Source: JAJEFO01 sp965214325 (GTDB taxonomy: Bacteria > Pseudomonadota > Alphaproteobacteria > Rhodobacterales > Rhodobacteraceae). Taken from it: a stretch of 64,000 bases of DNA. The DNA lies in contig CBDCBG010000006.1 in the NCBI GenBank assembly GCA_965214325.1, positions 4,526,001-4,590,000 on the forward strand, read 5' to 3'. The notes below the pieces were generated by a model that worked only from the letters and a program-made list of their open reading frames with translations, did no database searches and was not told where the DNA came from. Positions within the stretch are counted from its first letter, which is position 1, and the number at the start of each line of letters is the position of its first letter. Both the position numbers and the translations under genes were made by a program. This document shows, in pieces, positions 8,952 to 20,509 of the stretch.

Positions 8952-9975
8952 GGCTTTCACCTTTCAGATCTGTCCCTGTTGTAGCGACGCTGATAACCGG
9001 CATCCTTCGAAGTCTGGACCATTCCAATTTTGTTTTGCAAGGAAAATTTGCCCGACAGAGTTTCCATTGCCCGAAATATCCCGCGCGAAGGGATGAATTG
9101 ACGATTGTGGGCGGCACGCGAGGCTGAAAGCATTCCCCCGTTCCGCAACTAAAGCGGCCGCCAAACCGGTCTGTTGGGCCGCCAGAAGGCCCCCCTTTGG
9201 GTATGCGGGCGTTGTCGTAGCCGAGGCAGAGCCGAATCTTTGAATTGCCGCGCTGGCCGACCATCGCATTGCAGCCGAATTCCCAATCCAGCCCTGCCGG
9301 GCGCTTGAGCGAGAATTCGAGAGTCTGGGTTCGCGCATGCGCGACGCGAGAATGCCGTCGCAACAGCATTTCTCGAGAGTCGAGACCGTGCTCGCCTTTC
9401 GGGAACACCCACGTGGCCATGCGATGGATTGATTGTCGCCGGGATGCGACGGGAGACTGGAACCGATGCCTTGCATTCCGAGTCATTGAATGCAACGGCA
9501 TCGCGGTTCCCATTGCGTTCAGAATGGTTCTGTGAAGTGCGAGATCTTTCGGAATTCGGCGGTCGGTGAACGATTCCATTTTGAATTAGAGACTGCGACA
9601 GGAAATCGCTCATTTCCTGGGCCGGCCGACTCGATGGCAATGACTTTCCACACTTTCGTGCGGGTAGGCACTGGCCATGTTGGCTGTCGTCGTTGGCGCG
9701 GATCTCGCAATGCAGGCTTCGAACTGAAGTTCTAGCCGATTTTCGGTCCTGATTTGGAATTTGCCGTTTTCGTTCAATGGGTTGCGGGCCGGCCGACTCT
9801 TCCAGGATGGTCACGTGTAGGCAGTAGCAGGATGCGGCGCACCTTGCGACCCGATGGCGGGCATGCGCTGCATTTCCATGACGTGTCCCAATGTGGTGGA
9901 TCTTTTGACTTGACAATATAGCGAGGCTCGTCCAGAAAGGCAACGGAAGGTAGGCACTAGCACGAGGGGAGCCCC
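8952..9975. other. About 1 kb with no supported gene (amt upstream region to IS1634-type gene)
   Basis: No frame here shows a recognisable protein. The part next to amt (about 9010-9070) is relatively AT-rich and probably holds its promoter, but I could not fit a convincing sigma-54 or sigma-70 promoter. The left end of the IS1634-type element should lie in the last few hundred bases; I could not find terminal repeats. Confidence 0.5.
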
Positions 9976-11724
9976 ATGACCTCATCCATGCACGTGGCCG
10001 TCATCAAGTCGCGCCAGAACGGAAGGACCTACACCTCCGTCCTCCTCCGACAGAGCTATCGCGACCACAACAACCGGGTGCAGAAGCGGACCCTGGCCAA
10101 CCTCTCCCGCCTGCCGCCGCACACGATCCCGCTCCTGCGCGGCGCACTCGCGGGAAAGCGGTACGCGGAGGCCGGCGACGTTCTCGGGGACCCGGTCCGC
10201 TCCCGCCACCACGGGGCGGTGCAGGCGGTGCGGACGGCCATGGACGCCATCGGCCTGCCCCGCATGGTCTCCCGCGAGCGCTGCCCGGAACGGGAGCTTG
10301 TCCTGGCCATGGTCGCCGGCCGCATCCTCAGGCCGGACTCGAAGCTCGCCACGACGCGCTGGTGGAAGGGCTCCACCCTGCCGGAGGAGTTCGGCATCGA
10401 CCGCGACGTCGACGCAGACGGCCTCTACGCCGCGATGGACTGGCTGCATGACCGGCAGGAGGGCATCCAGGGCCGCCTGGCAAGGCGCTGGATCAAGGAA
10501 GACGACCTCGTCCTCTGGGACCTGTCATCGACCTGGTACGAGGGAAGCCGCTGCCCGCTCGCACGCTTCGGCTACAGCCGCGACCGCAAGCGGGGCCTCC
10601 CGCAGATCAACTTCGGCCTCCTCTGCGACCGTGACGGCCGCCCGGTCGCGGTCTCGGTCCATCCGGGAAACGTCACCGACAAGGACACCCTCCTGCCCGA
10701 GCTCGACCGCCTGCAACGCCGCTTCGGCCTCTCCCGGGTGGTGATGGTCGGGGACCGCGGCATGATCATCGAGGCCACCATCGAGGTCCTGCGCGAACGC
10801 GACGGCGCCGACTGGATCACCGCCCTCAAGGGCCGGACCATCCGCAAGCTCGCCCGCCAGGGCCGTCTCGACCGTTTCCAGGATCCCGAACACGAGCGGA
10901 CCCTGTTCGAGATCCGGGACCATCCCGACTTCCCCGGCGAGCGTCTCGTCGCCTGTCGCAACCCCCGCCTTGCCGGGCACCGCGGCCGGGTCCGGCAGGA
11001 GCTGCTCGAGGCCACCGAGAGGGCGCTCTCGGAGATCGCCGCGCGGGTCGAGGGCGGAACCCTCAAGGGCGAGGCCGGCATCGGTCTCGCCGTCGGCGAG
11101 GTCATCAACAGGCGAAGGATGAAGAAGCACTTCGATCTCGACATCACCGCGACCGGCTTCGGCTTCCGCCGCAGGCAGGAGTCCATCGACGCCGAGGCCG
11201 CCCTCGACGGGATATACGTCATCCGCACCTCGCTCGGACCCGACGACATGGAAGCCGCCGAATGCGTCAGGAGCTACAAGAGACTGACCAGCGTGGAGCG
11301 TGCATTCCGAAATCTCAAGCTGAGCGACCTCCAGGTCCGGCCGGTCCGGCACCGCCTCGAGCACCGGGTCCGCGCCCACTTCTTCATCTGCATGCTCGCA
11401 TGCCTCGTCGAATGGCACATGCGGAAGGCGTGGGCCCCCCTGTGCTACACCGACACCGAACCCGACGGGACCAGGGATCCGGTCCTGCCCGCACGGCGCT
11501 CGGACGCGGCGCTGGCGAAGGTACATGCCCACACCCTGCCGGACGGCAGCCGCGTGCACAGCTTCCGCACCCTTCTCGACAGCCTGTCAACCATCGTCCG
11601 CTCAACCCACGCGGTTCCATGCACGGGCGGAGGGAAGGCGGAAACCATGGTCGAGGTGACAACCCGGCCCGACGCCGAACAGGAGAGGGCGCTGACGCTG
11701 CTGAAGGACATCGCGAAAATGTAG
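9976..11724 (+). CDS. IS1634-family transposase (IS4-superfamily DDE)
   Basis: The 582-residue protein has the layout of IS1634 transposases. The DDE core begins at DLSSTWYEG (first Asp), followed by GYSRDRKRGLPQINFGL. The second Asp is in VMVGDRGMI, and late in the protein SVERAFRNLKLSDLQVRPV carries the YREK-like glutamate region. The reading frame is intact, and a GGGAG ribosome site precedes the ATG at 9976; MHVAVIKSRQNG, four codons later, is an alternative start. Codon use is strongly GC-biased compared with the intergenic DNA around it. Boundaries and target duplication were not resolved, so only the gene is annotated. Confidence 0.88.
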   Translation: MTSSMHVAVIKSRQNGRTYTSVLLRQSYRDHNNRVQKRTLANLSRLPPHTIPLLRGALAGKRYAEAGDVLGDPVRSRHHGAVQAVRTAMDAIGLPRMVSRERCPERELVLAMVAGRILRPDSKLATTRWWKGSTLPEEFGIDRDVDADGLYAAMDWLHDRQEGIQGRLARRWIKEDDLVLWDLSSTWYEGSRCPLARFGYSRDRKRGLPQINFGLLCDRDGRPVAVSVHPGNVTDKDTLLPELDRLQRRFGLSRVVMVGDRGMIIEATIEVLRERDGADWITALKGRTIRKLARQGRLDRFQDPEHERTLFEIRDHPDFPGERLVACRNPRLAGHRGRVRQELLEATERALSEIAARVEGGTLKGEAGIGLAVGEVINRRRMKKHFDLDITATGFGFRRRQESIDAEAALDGIYVIRTSLGPDDMEAAECVRSYKRLTSVERAFRNLKLSDLQVRPVRHRLEHRVRAHFFICMLACLVEWHMRKAWAPLCYTDTEPDGTRDPVLPARRSDAALAKVHAHTLPDGSRVHSFRTLLDSLSTIVRSTHAVPCTGGGKAETMVEVTTRPDAEQERALTLLKDIAKM

Positions 11725-11752
11725 CGAGCGCCGAGATGTAGGCAGAGACTGA

Positions 11753-11786
11753 CATCCCGTTCATGGGCATCCCGTTGACGGGAAAC
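11753..11786. repeat. Double-hairpin repeat, copy 1
   Basis: This 34-bp unit begins CATCCCGTTCATGGG and ends with the palindrome TCCCGTTGACGGGA (arms TCCCGT/ACGGGA). A related unit (27 of 34 identical) lies at 58912-58945. Copy 1 is 29 bp after the stop of the IS1634 transposase gene and may be part of that element's right end or a dispersed REP-like sequence. Confidence 0.5.
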
Positions 11787-11932
11787 AAAAATCCTGAAAA
11801 CTCCCCAAGAACTTCAGTTCGAAGGCCCGATTCACGCCCATGCCCTGAATGGTGACGGAGCGGGCCGGTTCTGGACGTCTTCGAGTCGGGCGAAACCTGG
11901 GATGCGGGGCTTGCGGTTCGGGCTCGGCAAGG

Positions 11933-11956
11933 ATATGAATGAACAGTCATTCATAT
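11933..11956. promoter_or_regulatory. Palindromic operator for the TetR regulator
   Basis: Perfect 10-bp arms ATATGAATGA and TCATTCATAT are separated by ACAG. The site ends 13 bp before the tetR start codon, at the head of the leucine-catabolism operon. The TGAATGA...TCATTCA core resembles known TetR/FadR-type operators. Autoregulation of the whole operon is the likely function. Confidence 0.8.
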
Positions 11957-11969
11957 TTCTGGCCCGCAC

Positions 11970-12560
11970 ATGCCCGAAAACAAGGATACCAAGGCCACGA
12001 TCAGGAAGGCGGCGCTTCGGATGTTCGCGGAGCGCGGGTACAACGCGGTCTCGATGCGCGACCTCGCCGACGCTGTCGGCATGCGGCAGGGCGGCCTCTA
12101 CAACCACTTCGAAGGCAAGCAGGCGCTCCTGTTCGACCTGATGGAATCGCACATGGTGGCGCTCCTGGCGGAACTGGACGAGGCGATGGCCGATGCCAGC
12201 GGCACACGCGCCCGGCTGGAAGCCTTCGTGCGTCACCACGTCGCCCATCACCTGAACTATCCGGATGACGTGTTCCTTGCATACATGGAAATCCGTTCCC
12301 TGGACTCCGGCAACAGGGCACGGATCGTCGCGCTGAGGAACCGGTACGAACACGTCCTGCGAGAAATCCTGGAGGATGGTGGCGCCGAGGGGCTGTTCAG
12401 CATCGGGGATGCCGCCGTTCACGCGAGAATGCTGCTGGCAATGATGACCGGCGTCACCGTCTGGTATCGGGACAATGGACGGTTGAGCCGAGGCGAGGCC
12501 GTGGAACTCTATCTCGTCGCGGCGCTGCAATCCGTCGGGCTGGTGTCGGGGCCGTCGTGA
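11970..12560 (+). CDS. TetR/AcrR-family regulator of the leucine/acyl-CoA operon
   Basis: This is a 196-residue repressor. The N-terminal TetR DNA-binding domain has its helix-turn-helix at VSMRDLADAVGMRQGGLYNHF (about residues 28-48); the C-terminal part is a helical ligand-binding domain. Its stop overlaps the GTG of mccB (12557), so it is the first gene of the operon. A perfect palindrome just upstream is its probable binding site. By analogy with regulators of branched-chain acyl-CoA degradation, an acyl-CoA intermediate is a plausible inducer, but nothing in the sequence proves the ligand. No Shine-Dalgarno sequence is visible before the ATG, so translation may be weak or leaderless. Confidence 0.88.
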   Translation: MPENKDTKATIRKAALRMFAERGYNAVSMRDLADAVGMRQGGLYNHFEGKQALLFDLMESHMVALLAELDEAMADASGTRARLEAFVRHHVAHHLNYPDDVFLAYMEIRSLDSGNRARIVALRNRYEHVLREILEDGGAEGLFSIGDAAVHARMLLAMMTGVTVWYRDNGRLSRGEAVELYLVAALQSVGLVSGPS

Positions 12561-14161
12561 AGCTCGAGAGCCGGATCGACACGGGCTCTGCGGAATACGC
12601 CGCAAACCGGGCGGAGATGGAGGCCCGGCTGGCCGAGTTCAGGGCCGCGGCCGAGATTGCGCTCGCAGGGGGCGGGGAACGCGCCCGGGCCCGTCATCTC
12701 GAACGTGGCAAGATGCTGCCCCGGGACCGGGTGGAGGGGCTGCTTGATCCGGGATCGCCGTTCCTGGAGATAGGGCTTCTCGCGGCGCATGGCATGCATG
12801 GGGGCGAAGTGCCAGCAGCCGGCGCAATTGCCGGCATCGGCCATGTCGCCGGCCGGCACGTGATGGTTTTCGCGAACGACGCAACGGTTAAAGGCGGCAT
12901 CTACCACCCGATGACGGTCAAGAAGCATCTTCGCGCCCAGGAGATCGCTCAGGCAAACCGATTGCCTTGCGTTTACCTGGTCGACAGCGGAGGTGCGAAC
13001 CTGACCAGCCAGGACGAGGTTTTTCCCGATCGCGATCACTTCGGACGCATCTTCTACAACCAGGCGAACATGAGCGCCGAAGGCATTCCTCAGATCGCCG
13101 TCGTCATGGGATCATGCACGGCAGGCGGCGCCTACGTTCCGGCCATGAGCGACGAGACCGTCATCGTCCGCGGCCAAGGCACGATCTTCCTGGCCGGGCC
13201 GCCCTTGGTGATGGCCGCCACCGGAGAGGAGGTGAGCGCCGAAGAGCTCGGCGGAGCCGAGATGCACACGCGCATGTCCGGCGTTGCCGACCACCTTGCC
13301 GAACACGACGCGCATGCGCTCGAGATCGCGCGCGGGATCATGGCTCGTCTCGGAGCCGCCCACGATGCCATTCCGAACCGTCAGGCACCGGAAGATCCCG
13401 CCCATGACCCTGCGGAGCTGATCGGCGTCGTGCCGGCAGACCAGCGCGCACCCTATGACATTCGCGAGGTCATTGCCCGCGTGACCGATGGCAGCCGATT
13501 CGACGAGTTCAAGGCGCGGTTCGGAGAGACGCTCGTTTGCGGCTTTGCCCATGTCTACGGCATTCCGGCAGGCATTGTCGCAAACAACGGGGTGCTGTTC
13601 GCGGAAAGCGCCCAGAAGGGCACGCATTTCATCGAGCTCTGCAGCCAGCGCCACATTCCGCTGGTCTTCCTGCAGAACATCACGGGGTTCATGGTGGGCC
13701 GCCAGGCCGAGCAAGGCGGCATCGCGCGGCATGGCGCCAAGATGGTGACGGCGGTTTCCACGACCGCCGTGCCGAAGGTGACGTTGATCGTCGGCGCATC
13801 CTATGGCGCCGGAAACTACGGGATGGCAGGACGCGCCTATTCGCCCCGTTTCCTCTGGACCTGGCCGAATTCGCGCATTGCCGTGATGGGAGGCGAGCAG
13901 GCGGCCCGGACGCTGGGCATCGTCAAGCGCCGGGCCATGGAGAAGCAGGGCAAGGAATGGTCGGCGGAGGACGAGGCGGCCTTCCGTGCCCCGACGGAAG
14001 AGATGTTCGCCCGCCAAAGCCACGCGCTCTATGCCAGCGCGCGCCTCTGGGACGACGGAATCATCGATCCCCGCAACAGTCGCGAGATACTCGGCCTGTC
14101 GCTGGGTGCCGCGCTCAACGCGCCGATCCCCGCAACCCGGTTCGGCCTCTTCAGGATGTAG
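12557..14161 (+). CDS. mccB: Methylcrotonyl-CoA carboxylase, carboxyltransferase (beta) subunit
   Basis: The 534-residue length is typical of MccB. It contains the tandem crotonase-like carboxyltransferase halves with acyl-CoA-binding stretches LVDSGGANLTSQDE and GSCTAGGAYVPAMSDE in the first half. The second half has LQNITGFMVGRQAEQGGIA and GASYGAGNYGMAGRAY. It transfers carboxyl from biotin to 3-methylcrotonyl-CoA in leucine breakdown, together with MccA encoded two genes on. The GTG start at 12557 overlaps the tetR stop. Acyl-CoA carboxylases for other substrates are similar, but the neighbouring HMG-CoA lyase and methylglutaconyl-CoA hydratase make methylcrotonyl-CoA the substrate of choice. 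Confidence 0.92.
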   Translation: MKLESRIDTGSAEYAANRAEMEARLAEFRAAAEIALAGGGERARARHLERGKMLPRDRVEGLLDPGSPFLEIGLLAAHGMHGGEVPAAGAIAGIGHVAGRHVMVFANDATVKGGIYHPMTVKKHLRAQEIAQANRLPCVYLVDSGGANLTSQDEVFPDRDHFGRIFYNQANMSAEGIPQIAVVMGSCTAGGAYVPAMSDETVIVRGQGTIFLAGPPLVMAATGEEVSAEELGGAEMHTRMSGVADHLAEHDAHALEIARGIMARLGAAHDAIPNRQAPEDPAHDPAELIGVVPADQRAPYDIREVIARVTDGSRFDEFKARFGETLVCGFAHVYGIPAGIVANNGVLFAESAQKGTHFIELCSQRHIPLVFLQNITGFMVGRQAEQGGIARHGAKMVTAVSTTAVPKVTLIVGASYGAGNYGMAGRAYSPRFLWTWPNSRIAVMGGEQAARTLGIVKRRAMEKQGKEWSAEDEAAFRAPTEEMFARQSHALYASARLWDDGIIDPRNSREILGLSLGAALNAPIPATRFGLFRM

Positions 14162-14164
14162 CAC

Positions 14165-14657
14165 ATGCCGATCGAAGTCCTGCAAGGAGACATTGCCACG
14201 CTCGACGTTGACGTCATCGTCAATGCCGCCAACCCCTCGCTGCTCGGCGGCGGCGGCGTGGACGGCGCGATTCACCGAGCCGCCGGTCCGGGGCTTCTCG
14301 CAGAGTGCCGCGCCCTTGGCGGATGCAAGACAGGACAGGCAAGGATCACCGGGGGCCATGACCTTCCGGCGCGCTACGTCATCCACACCGTCGGTCCGGT
14401 CTGGCGGGGCGGTGACCGGGAGGAAGAGGCGCTGCTCAAGTCGTGCTACGTGAACTCGCTGCGGCTTGCGGACGAGCATGGATGCACCTCCATCGCCTTT
14501 CCGGCCATTTCGACGGGTGCCTACGGGTTTCCGGCCGATCGCGCGGCCCGCGTGGCGCTCCGGGCCGTCAGGTCGACACGTCTCGACTGCAAGCTCGTCC
14601 CGTTCGATGCCGCAATGGAGCGGCATTTCCAGGATGCCATGCGACACGCGATCGCCG

Positions 14658-14668
<11 letters not shown>
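14165..14668 (+). CDS. Macro-domain protein (O-acetyl-ADP-ribose deacetylase type)
   Basis: A stand-alone macro domain of 167 residues. Its ADP-ribose-binding signatures are QGDIATLDVDVIVNAANPSL, the glycine loop GGGGVDGAIHRAAGP and the distal loop FPAISTGAYGFP. These resemble YmdB/MacroD-type hydrolases that remove O-acetyl-ADP-ribose or ADP-ribose. It sits inside the leucine operon, 3 bp after mccB, and overlaps the start of mccA by 11 bp, so it is clearly co-expressed. A role in leucine breakdown is not established. It might deal with acylated ADP-ribose species formed when acyl-CoA or sirtuin activity is high, but that is inference. Confidence 0.92.
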
Positions 14669-16615
<1,947 letters not shown>

Positions 16616-16619
<4 letters not shown>

Positions 16620-17470
16620 GCGACCGGGTCCTGGTCTTCGAGATGGCGCCGCGCGACGGTCTGCAGAACGTGTCACGTGTCATTCCGACCAGGGACAAGA
16701 TCGCGCTTGTCGACGCCCTTTCCGGCACCGGTCTCAGAAAGATCGAGACGGCAAGTTTCGTTTCTCCGAAACGGGTGCCGCAGATGGCGGACGGCTCGGA
16801 GGTCATGGCCGGCATCGCCAGGCGAGCCGGCGTGGCCTACACCGCGCTGACGCCCAACATGAAGGGCCTTGAACGCGCGCTTGAGGCGGGCGCGGACGAG
16901 GTGGCCGTGTTCGGGGCCGCATCCGATGCGTTCAGCCAGAAGAACATAAACTGCTCCATTGCCGAGAGCTTGGAGCGGTTTCGCCCGATCGCGGTTCGCG
17001 CGGTTGCCGAAGGCGTGCCGGTGCGAGGCTACGTTTCCTGCGTCACCGACTGTCCCTATGAGGGCGCGGTTGCACCGGAGGCCGTTGCCAAGGTTGCAAG
17101 GGCGCTGCTGGACATGGGGTGCTACGAGGTCTCGCTCGGTGACACGATCGGCAAGGGATCCCCGGAGACCGTCTCCGCCATGCTCGGAGCTGTTCTTTCG
17201 CAGGTTCCGGCGGAGCGGCTTGCGGGACACTTTCACGACACGGCCGGACGCGCGCTCGACAACATCGTGGCGGCCCTCGCGCTCGGCATTCGGACGTTCG
17301 ACGCCTCGGCAGGCGGGATAGGTGGCTGCCCCTATGCCCTGGGAGCGCAAGGAAATGTGGCGACCGAAGCGGTGGTCGGCACGCTTGAGGCAGCAGGCTT
17401 GGAAACGGGAATAGACCCGGACGCAATGGCGAATGCGGCACGCTTTGCACGACGCCTGAGGGCCGGCTAA
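16616..17470 (+). CDS. mvaB: Hydroxymethylglutaryl-CoA lyase
   Basis: This 284-residue TIM-barrel enzyme cleaves HMG-CoA to acetyl-CoA and acetoacetate, the last specific step of leucine degradation. It shows the catalytic PRDGLQN motif, ETASFVSPK, the metal-binding GHFHDTAGRA, and the family signature GGIGGCPYALGAQGN with the active-site cysteine. It overlaps mccA by 4 bp and ends 8 bp before the hydratase gene. Length and motifs are complete. HMGL-like citramalate or homocitrate enzymes lack this C-terminal cysteine loop, so the assignment is firm. Confidence 0.93.
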
Positions 17471-17478
17471 GAACGCAC

Positions 17479-18279
17479 ATGGAAGAGTTTCGGGCGATAT
17501 CCGTCGAGGTCGATGCGCGCGGCGTTGCCGATCTCAGGCTCAACGACCCGCGGCGCCGGAACGCACTGTCAGCGCGGATGATGGACGAGCTTGCCGCCTT
17601 CGCCGGGTTCGTGCGTGACCGCAAGGACATTCGGGTGGTCGTTCTTTCGGGTACCGGGGGAACCTTCTGTGCAGGCGGCGACCTGAACTGGATGAAGGCC
17701 CAGATCAACGCGAACCGGGAAACGCGCATGGCGGAAGCGCGACGCCTCGCGTTGATGCTCAAGGACCTTAACGAATTGCCGTTGCCTCTCATCGGCCGTG
17801 TCGAGGGCGCGGCGCTCGGCGGCGGTGTCGGGATCACGTGCGTCTGCGATGTTGCGATCGCGTCTCGCGACTGCAGGATCGGGATGACGGAAACGCGGCT
17901 CGGGCTGATTCCCGCCACGATCGGTCCCTATGTCGTTGCGCGAATTGGAGAGGCGCGCGCGAGGCAAGTGGTCATGAGCGGCCGGGTGTTCGGCGGTGAC
18001 GAGGCAGCAGCGCTGGGCATAGTTGCAAGGGCGGTGAAGCCGGAGGAGTTGGATGCGGCCATTGGCGACGAGGTGGCGCACTACCTCGAACTTCCGCAAG
18101 GGCCTCCGGAGCGTGCAAAGGCGCTCGTCAGATCTCTGGGGCCGCGGATTGACGAGGCGGTCATCGAGGCGTCGATCCAGCGTCTGGCAGACGCTTGGGA
18201 AACGGAAGAGGCGCGCGAGGGCATCGCGGCGTTCCTGGAAAAGCGCAAGCCAAGGTGGGCTGGCAACGGAGGAAACTGA
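17479..18279 (+). CDS. liuC: Enoyl-CoA hydratase family, probable 3-methylglutaconyl-CoA hydratase
   Basis: A 266-residue crotonase-fold protein. The oxyanion-hole loops are GTGGTFCAGGDLNWM and GRVEGAALGGGVGI, and TETRLGLIPATIGPYV supplies the usual catalytic glutamate region. In this operon it should hydrate 3-methylglutaconyl-CoA made by MccAB to HMG-CoA for the lyase encoded just upstream. Crotonases have broad and hard-to-predict specificity, so the substrate rests on context. It ends 2 bp before the thiolase start codon, whose GGAGG ribosome site lies inside its 3' end. Confidence 0.87.
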   Translation: MEEFRAISVEVDARGVADLRLNDPRRRNALSARMMDELAAFAGFVRDRKDIRVVVLSGTGGTFCAGGDLNWMKAQINANRETRMAEARRLALMLKDLNELPLPLIGRVEGAALGGGVGITCVCDVAIASRDCRIGMTETRLGLIPATIGPYVVARIGEARARQVVMSGRVFGGDEAAALGIVARAVKPEELDAAIGDEVAHYLELPQGPPERAKALVRSLGPRIDEAVIEASIQRLADAWETEEAREGIAAFLEKRKPRWAGNGGN

Positions 18280-18281
18280 GG

Positions 18282-19502
18282 ATGGGCGGAACGCAAATTT
18301 CGGACCCGATCATGATCTGCGGCGCGGCGCGGACGCCGCTCGGCGCCTTTCAGGGCGAGCTCTCAGACGTTCCTGCGACGGATCTCGGGTCAATTGCAAT
18401 CGATGCTGCCGTCAGTGACGCCGGAGCCGACAAGGCCAGGGTTGACGAGGTCCTGATGGGCAATGTTCTGCCCGCCGGGCTCGGGCAGGCTCCCGCAAGG
18501 CAGGCGGCGCTCGGCGCCGGATTGCCGGTCTCGGTTCCTTGCACGACGGTCTCGAAGGTGTGCGGCTCGGGGATGAAGGCGGTCATGCAGGCCCATGACG
18601 CCATCGCCTCGGGAACAGCCGAGGTGGTCGTGGCGGGCGGCATGGAAAGCATGACCGGAGCTCCCTATCTCCTGCCGGCCGGCCGGGCGGGCGCCAGGAT
18701 CGGACACGCGGAATTGCTTGACCACATGATGCTCGACGGGCTGGAGGACGCATTCGCGAGCGCACCTGGCGGCGGCAGGCGGTCGATGGGCACGTTCGGC
18801 GAGGATTGTGCCGAGAAATACCAGTTCACGCGCGACGATCAGGACGCTTACACGATCGAAAGCGTGACGCGCGCGAAACGGGCCGCCGCCGAAGGCCGGT
18901 TTGACTGGGAAGTCGCGCCGGTCACGGTGAAGGATTGGAAGGGTGAGAAGGTCGTGGACAGCGACGAAGGCCCCCGGAAGATCGACATGGACAGACTCCC
19001 GGGCCTGCGTCCCGCCTTCAGGAAGGACGGCACGATCACGGCAGCCTCCTCCTCGTCCATCAATGACGGTGCAGCGGCCCTCGTGCTGGCTCGCGCCTCC
19101 GCTGCCGAGGCTCTTGAATTGACTCCGGTCGCCCGGATCGTGGGGCATGCAGCCTTCGCCGGCGATCCTGGCTGGTTCACGACTGCACCGGTCTTCGCGA
19201 AGCGCTCGCTCCTCGAAAGGATCGGTTGGGATCTCGACGCAGTGGACCTGTTTGAAATCAACGAGGCGTTTGCCTGCGTTCCCATGGCGTCGATGCGGGA
19301 ACTGGGCATAGAGCATGAACGCCTGAACGTCCATGGCGGCGCCGTGGCGCTCGGCCATCCGATCGGGGCATCAGGCGCGCGCATCATCGTGACGCTGCTC
19401 GGCGCCATGCGGGCGAGAAATGCGCGGAAAGGTGTGGCCTCCATCTGCATTGGAGGCGGGGAAGCCACCGCGATCGCCATCGAATCCGAATTGCGTCCAT
19501 GA
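18282..19502 (+). CDS. Acetyl-CoA C-acetyltransferase (thiolase)
   Basis: The ATG at 18282 follows a strong ACGGAGGAAACTGAGG region and gives a 406-residue thiolase. The nucleophilic cysteine is in TTVSKVCGSGMKAV. The histidine is in NVHGGAVALGHPIGASGAR, and the second cysteine in SICIGGGEATA. It probably splits acetoacetyl-CoA formed from the leucine pathway's acetoacetate into two acetyl-CoA, closing the pathway. No acetoacetate-activating CoA-transferase or synthetase is present here. It is the last gene of the operon; about 1 kb without genes follows. Confidence 0.92.
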   Translation: MGGTQISDPIMICGAARTPLGAFQGELSDVPATDLGSIAIDAAVSDAGADKARVDEVLMGNVLPAGLGQAPARQAALGAGLPVSVPCTTVSKVCGSGMKAVMQAHDAIASGTAEVVVAGGMESMTGAPYLLPAGRAGARIGHAELLDHMMLDGLEDAFASAPGGGRRSMGTFGEDCAEKYQFTRDDQDAYTIESVTRAKRAAAEGRFDWEVAPVTVKDWKGEKVVDSDEGPRKIDMDRLPGLRPAFRKDGTITAASSSSINDGAAALVLARASAAEALELTPVARIVGHAAFAGDPGWFTTAPVFAKRSLLERIGWDLDAVDLFEINEAFACVPMASMRELGIEHERLNVHGGAVALGHPIGASGARIIVTLLGAMRARNARKGVASICIGGGEATAIAIESELRP

Positions 19503-20509
19503 GTGCCAATCGATGATGGCACGAGTGCCCGTCATCGTCCGGTTCGTGCGCTTTGCGGAGTCCTTTCCCTGCGGACGCGGCTCTTGTCATCCTCGCGCTT
19601 GGATTCTCGCGTCCTGGAAATCCGGCTGATTCCCGTCGGGCACCTGGCTGGCTTGTGTCAGGCATGCCCGGCGGTCGCATGGCAGGGGGCGGGCTCGCCC
19701 GGTTGCAGTTTCGTGAAAATCGGGAGAAGTGCGTTCAACCTTCAGCGGCAGTCGACGGTTCGGGCGGGCATGGCGCAAGGATGAGTGACACTCGGTCGTG
19801 GATGCGGTGACGTCGCCTTCGAGCTGATCGCCGACCGCATCCGGCAGACGCGACGTCGAGCAGCCCGGCAGGAATGCATTCAGGGGCCGCGACCCTTGAG
19901 GAGAGGGCAGCAGTTCACGCCTGTGCTTCGGGTCCGCCCGTTCCTGGTCAGGCCGCGACGCCAGCCGCAAGTTGCCTGACATCCCTGGTCGGCGGACGCG
20001 GACCCAGGGTGGTTTGCATCCGGGAAAGGCTTCGCCCGGTCATTTCGGTGACGGTTCATCATGACCGCGACTCGCGGAAGGCCGCGTTCACCGCGGGACA
20101 TGGCCTTGGAGGAGGGACATCCAAGCCCGATTGGGCAATCGCTCGAAAGTCCCGCCTTTGTCAGCGGATGGCAATCCCGTCGGAGCAACTGCTGCAAGAT
20201 CGGGCCGCGCGCGCCGCGTGGCACGCGAAGGAGCTCTTTCTGACCTGGTGCACTTCGGTCAGCATGGGCGAAGCTGGCCCAGCAGGCTATCGGAATTGGC
20301 CGTTCCCCTTGAACGCGTTTCCAGGCCCTGATACGAAATTTCCCAAGGACATGCGGCTGTCTCCCGACATGTCATGGTTTCGCCGCCTTTGACATGCCGG
20401 TGTGACGGCTTCAGGTTCAGGCCGGCGTTCAAGAGTCCGTCCGAATCCGGAAAATCAGGGCGACTGCGGACTTTTGCCAGAAGCTCGGAAAGCAGAAGGA
20501 AGTCTCCAT
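19503..20509. other. About 1 kb with no supported gene
   Basis: Several frames are open here, but none has recognisable motifs, a ribosome site or a partner. I see no clear terminator, tRNA or repeat. It may be eroded coding DNA. Confidence 0.45.

Noticed and set aside
8952..9100. Sigma-54 promoter for amt.
   Set aside because: The best GG...GC pair (GGGCAAATTTTCCTTGC on the minus strand) has the wrong spacing.
9664..11744. GTAGGCA recurring at 9664, 9817, 9950 and 11738 around the IS1634-type gene, as iterons or terminal repeats.
   Set aside because: All four are in the same orientation, only 7 bp is shared, and spacing is irregular; they cannot be terminal inverted repeats.
19874..20392. 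A 172-codon frame in the gap after the thiolase gene.
   Set aside because: No motifs, no ribosome site, biased composition; probably non-coding.
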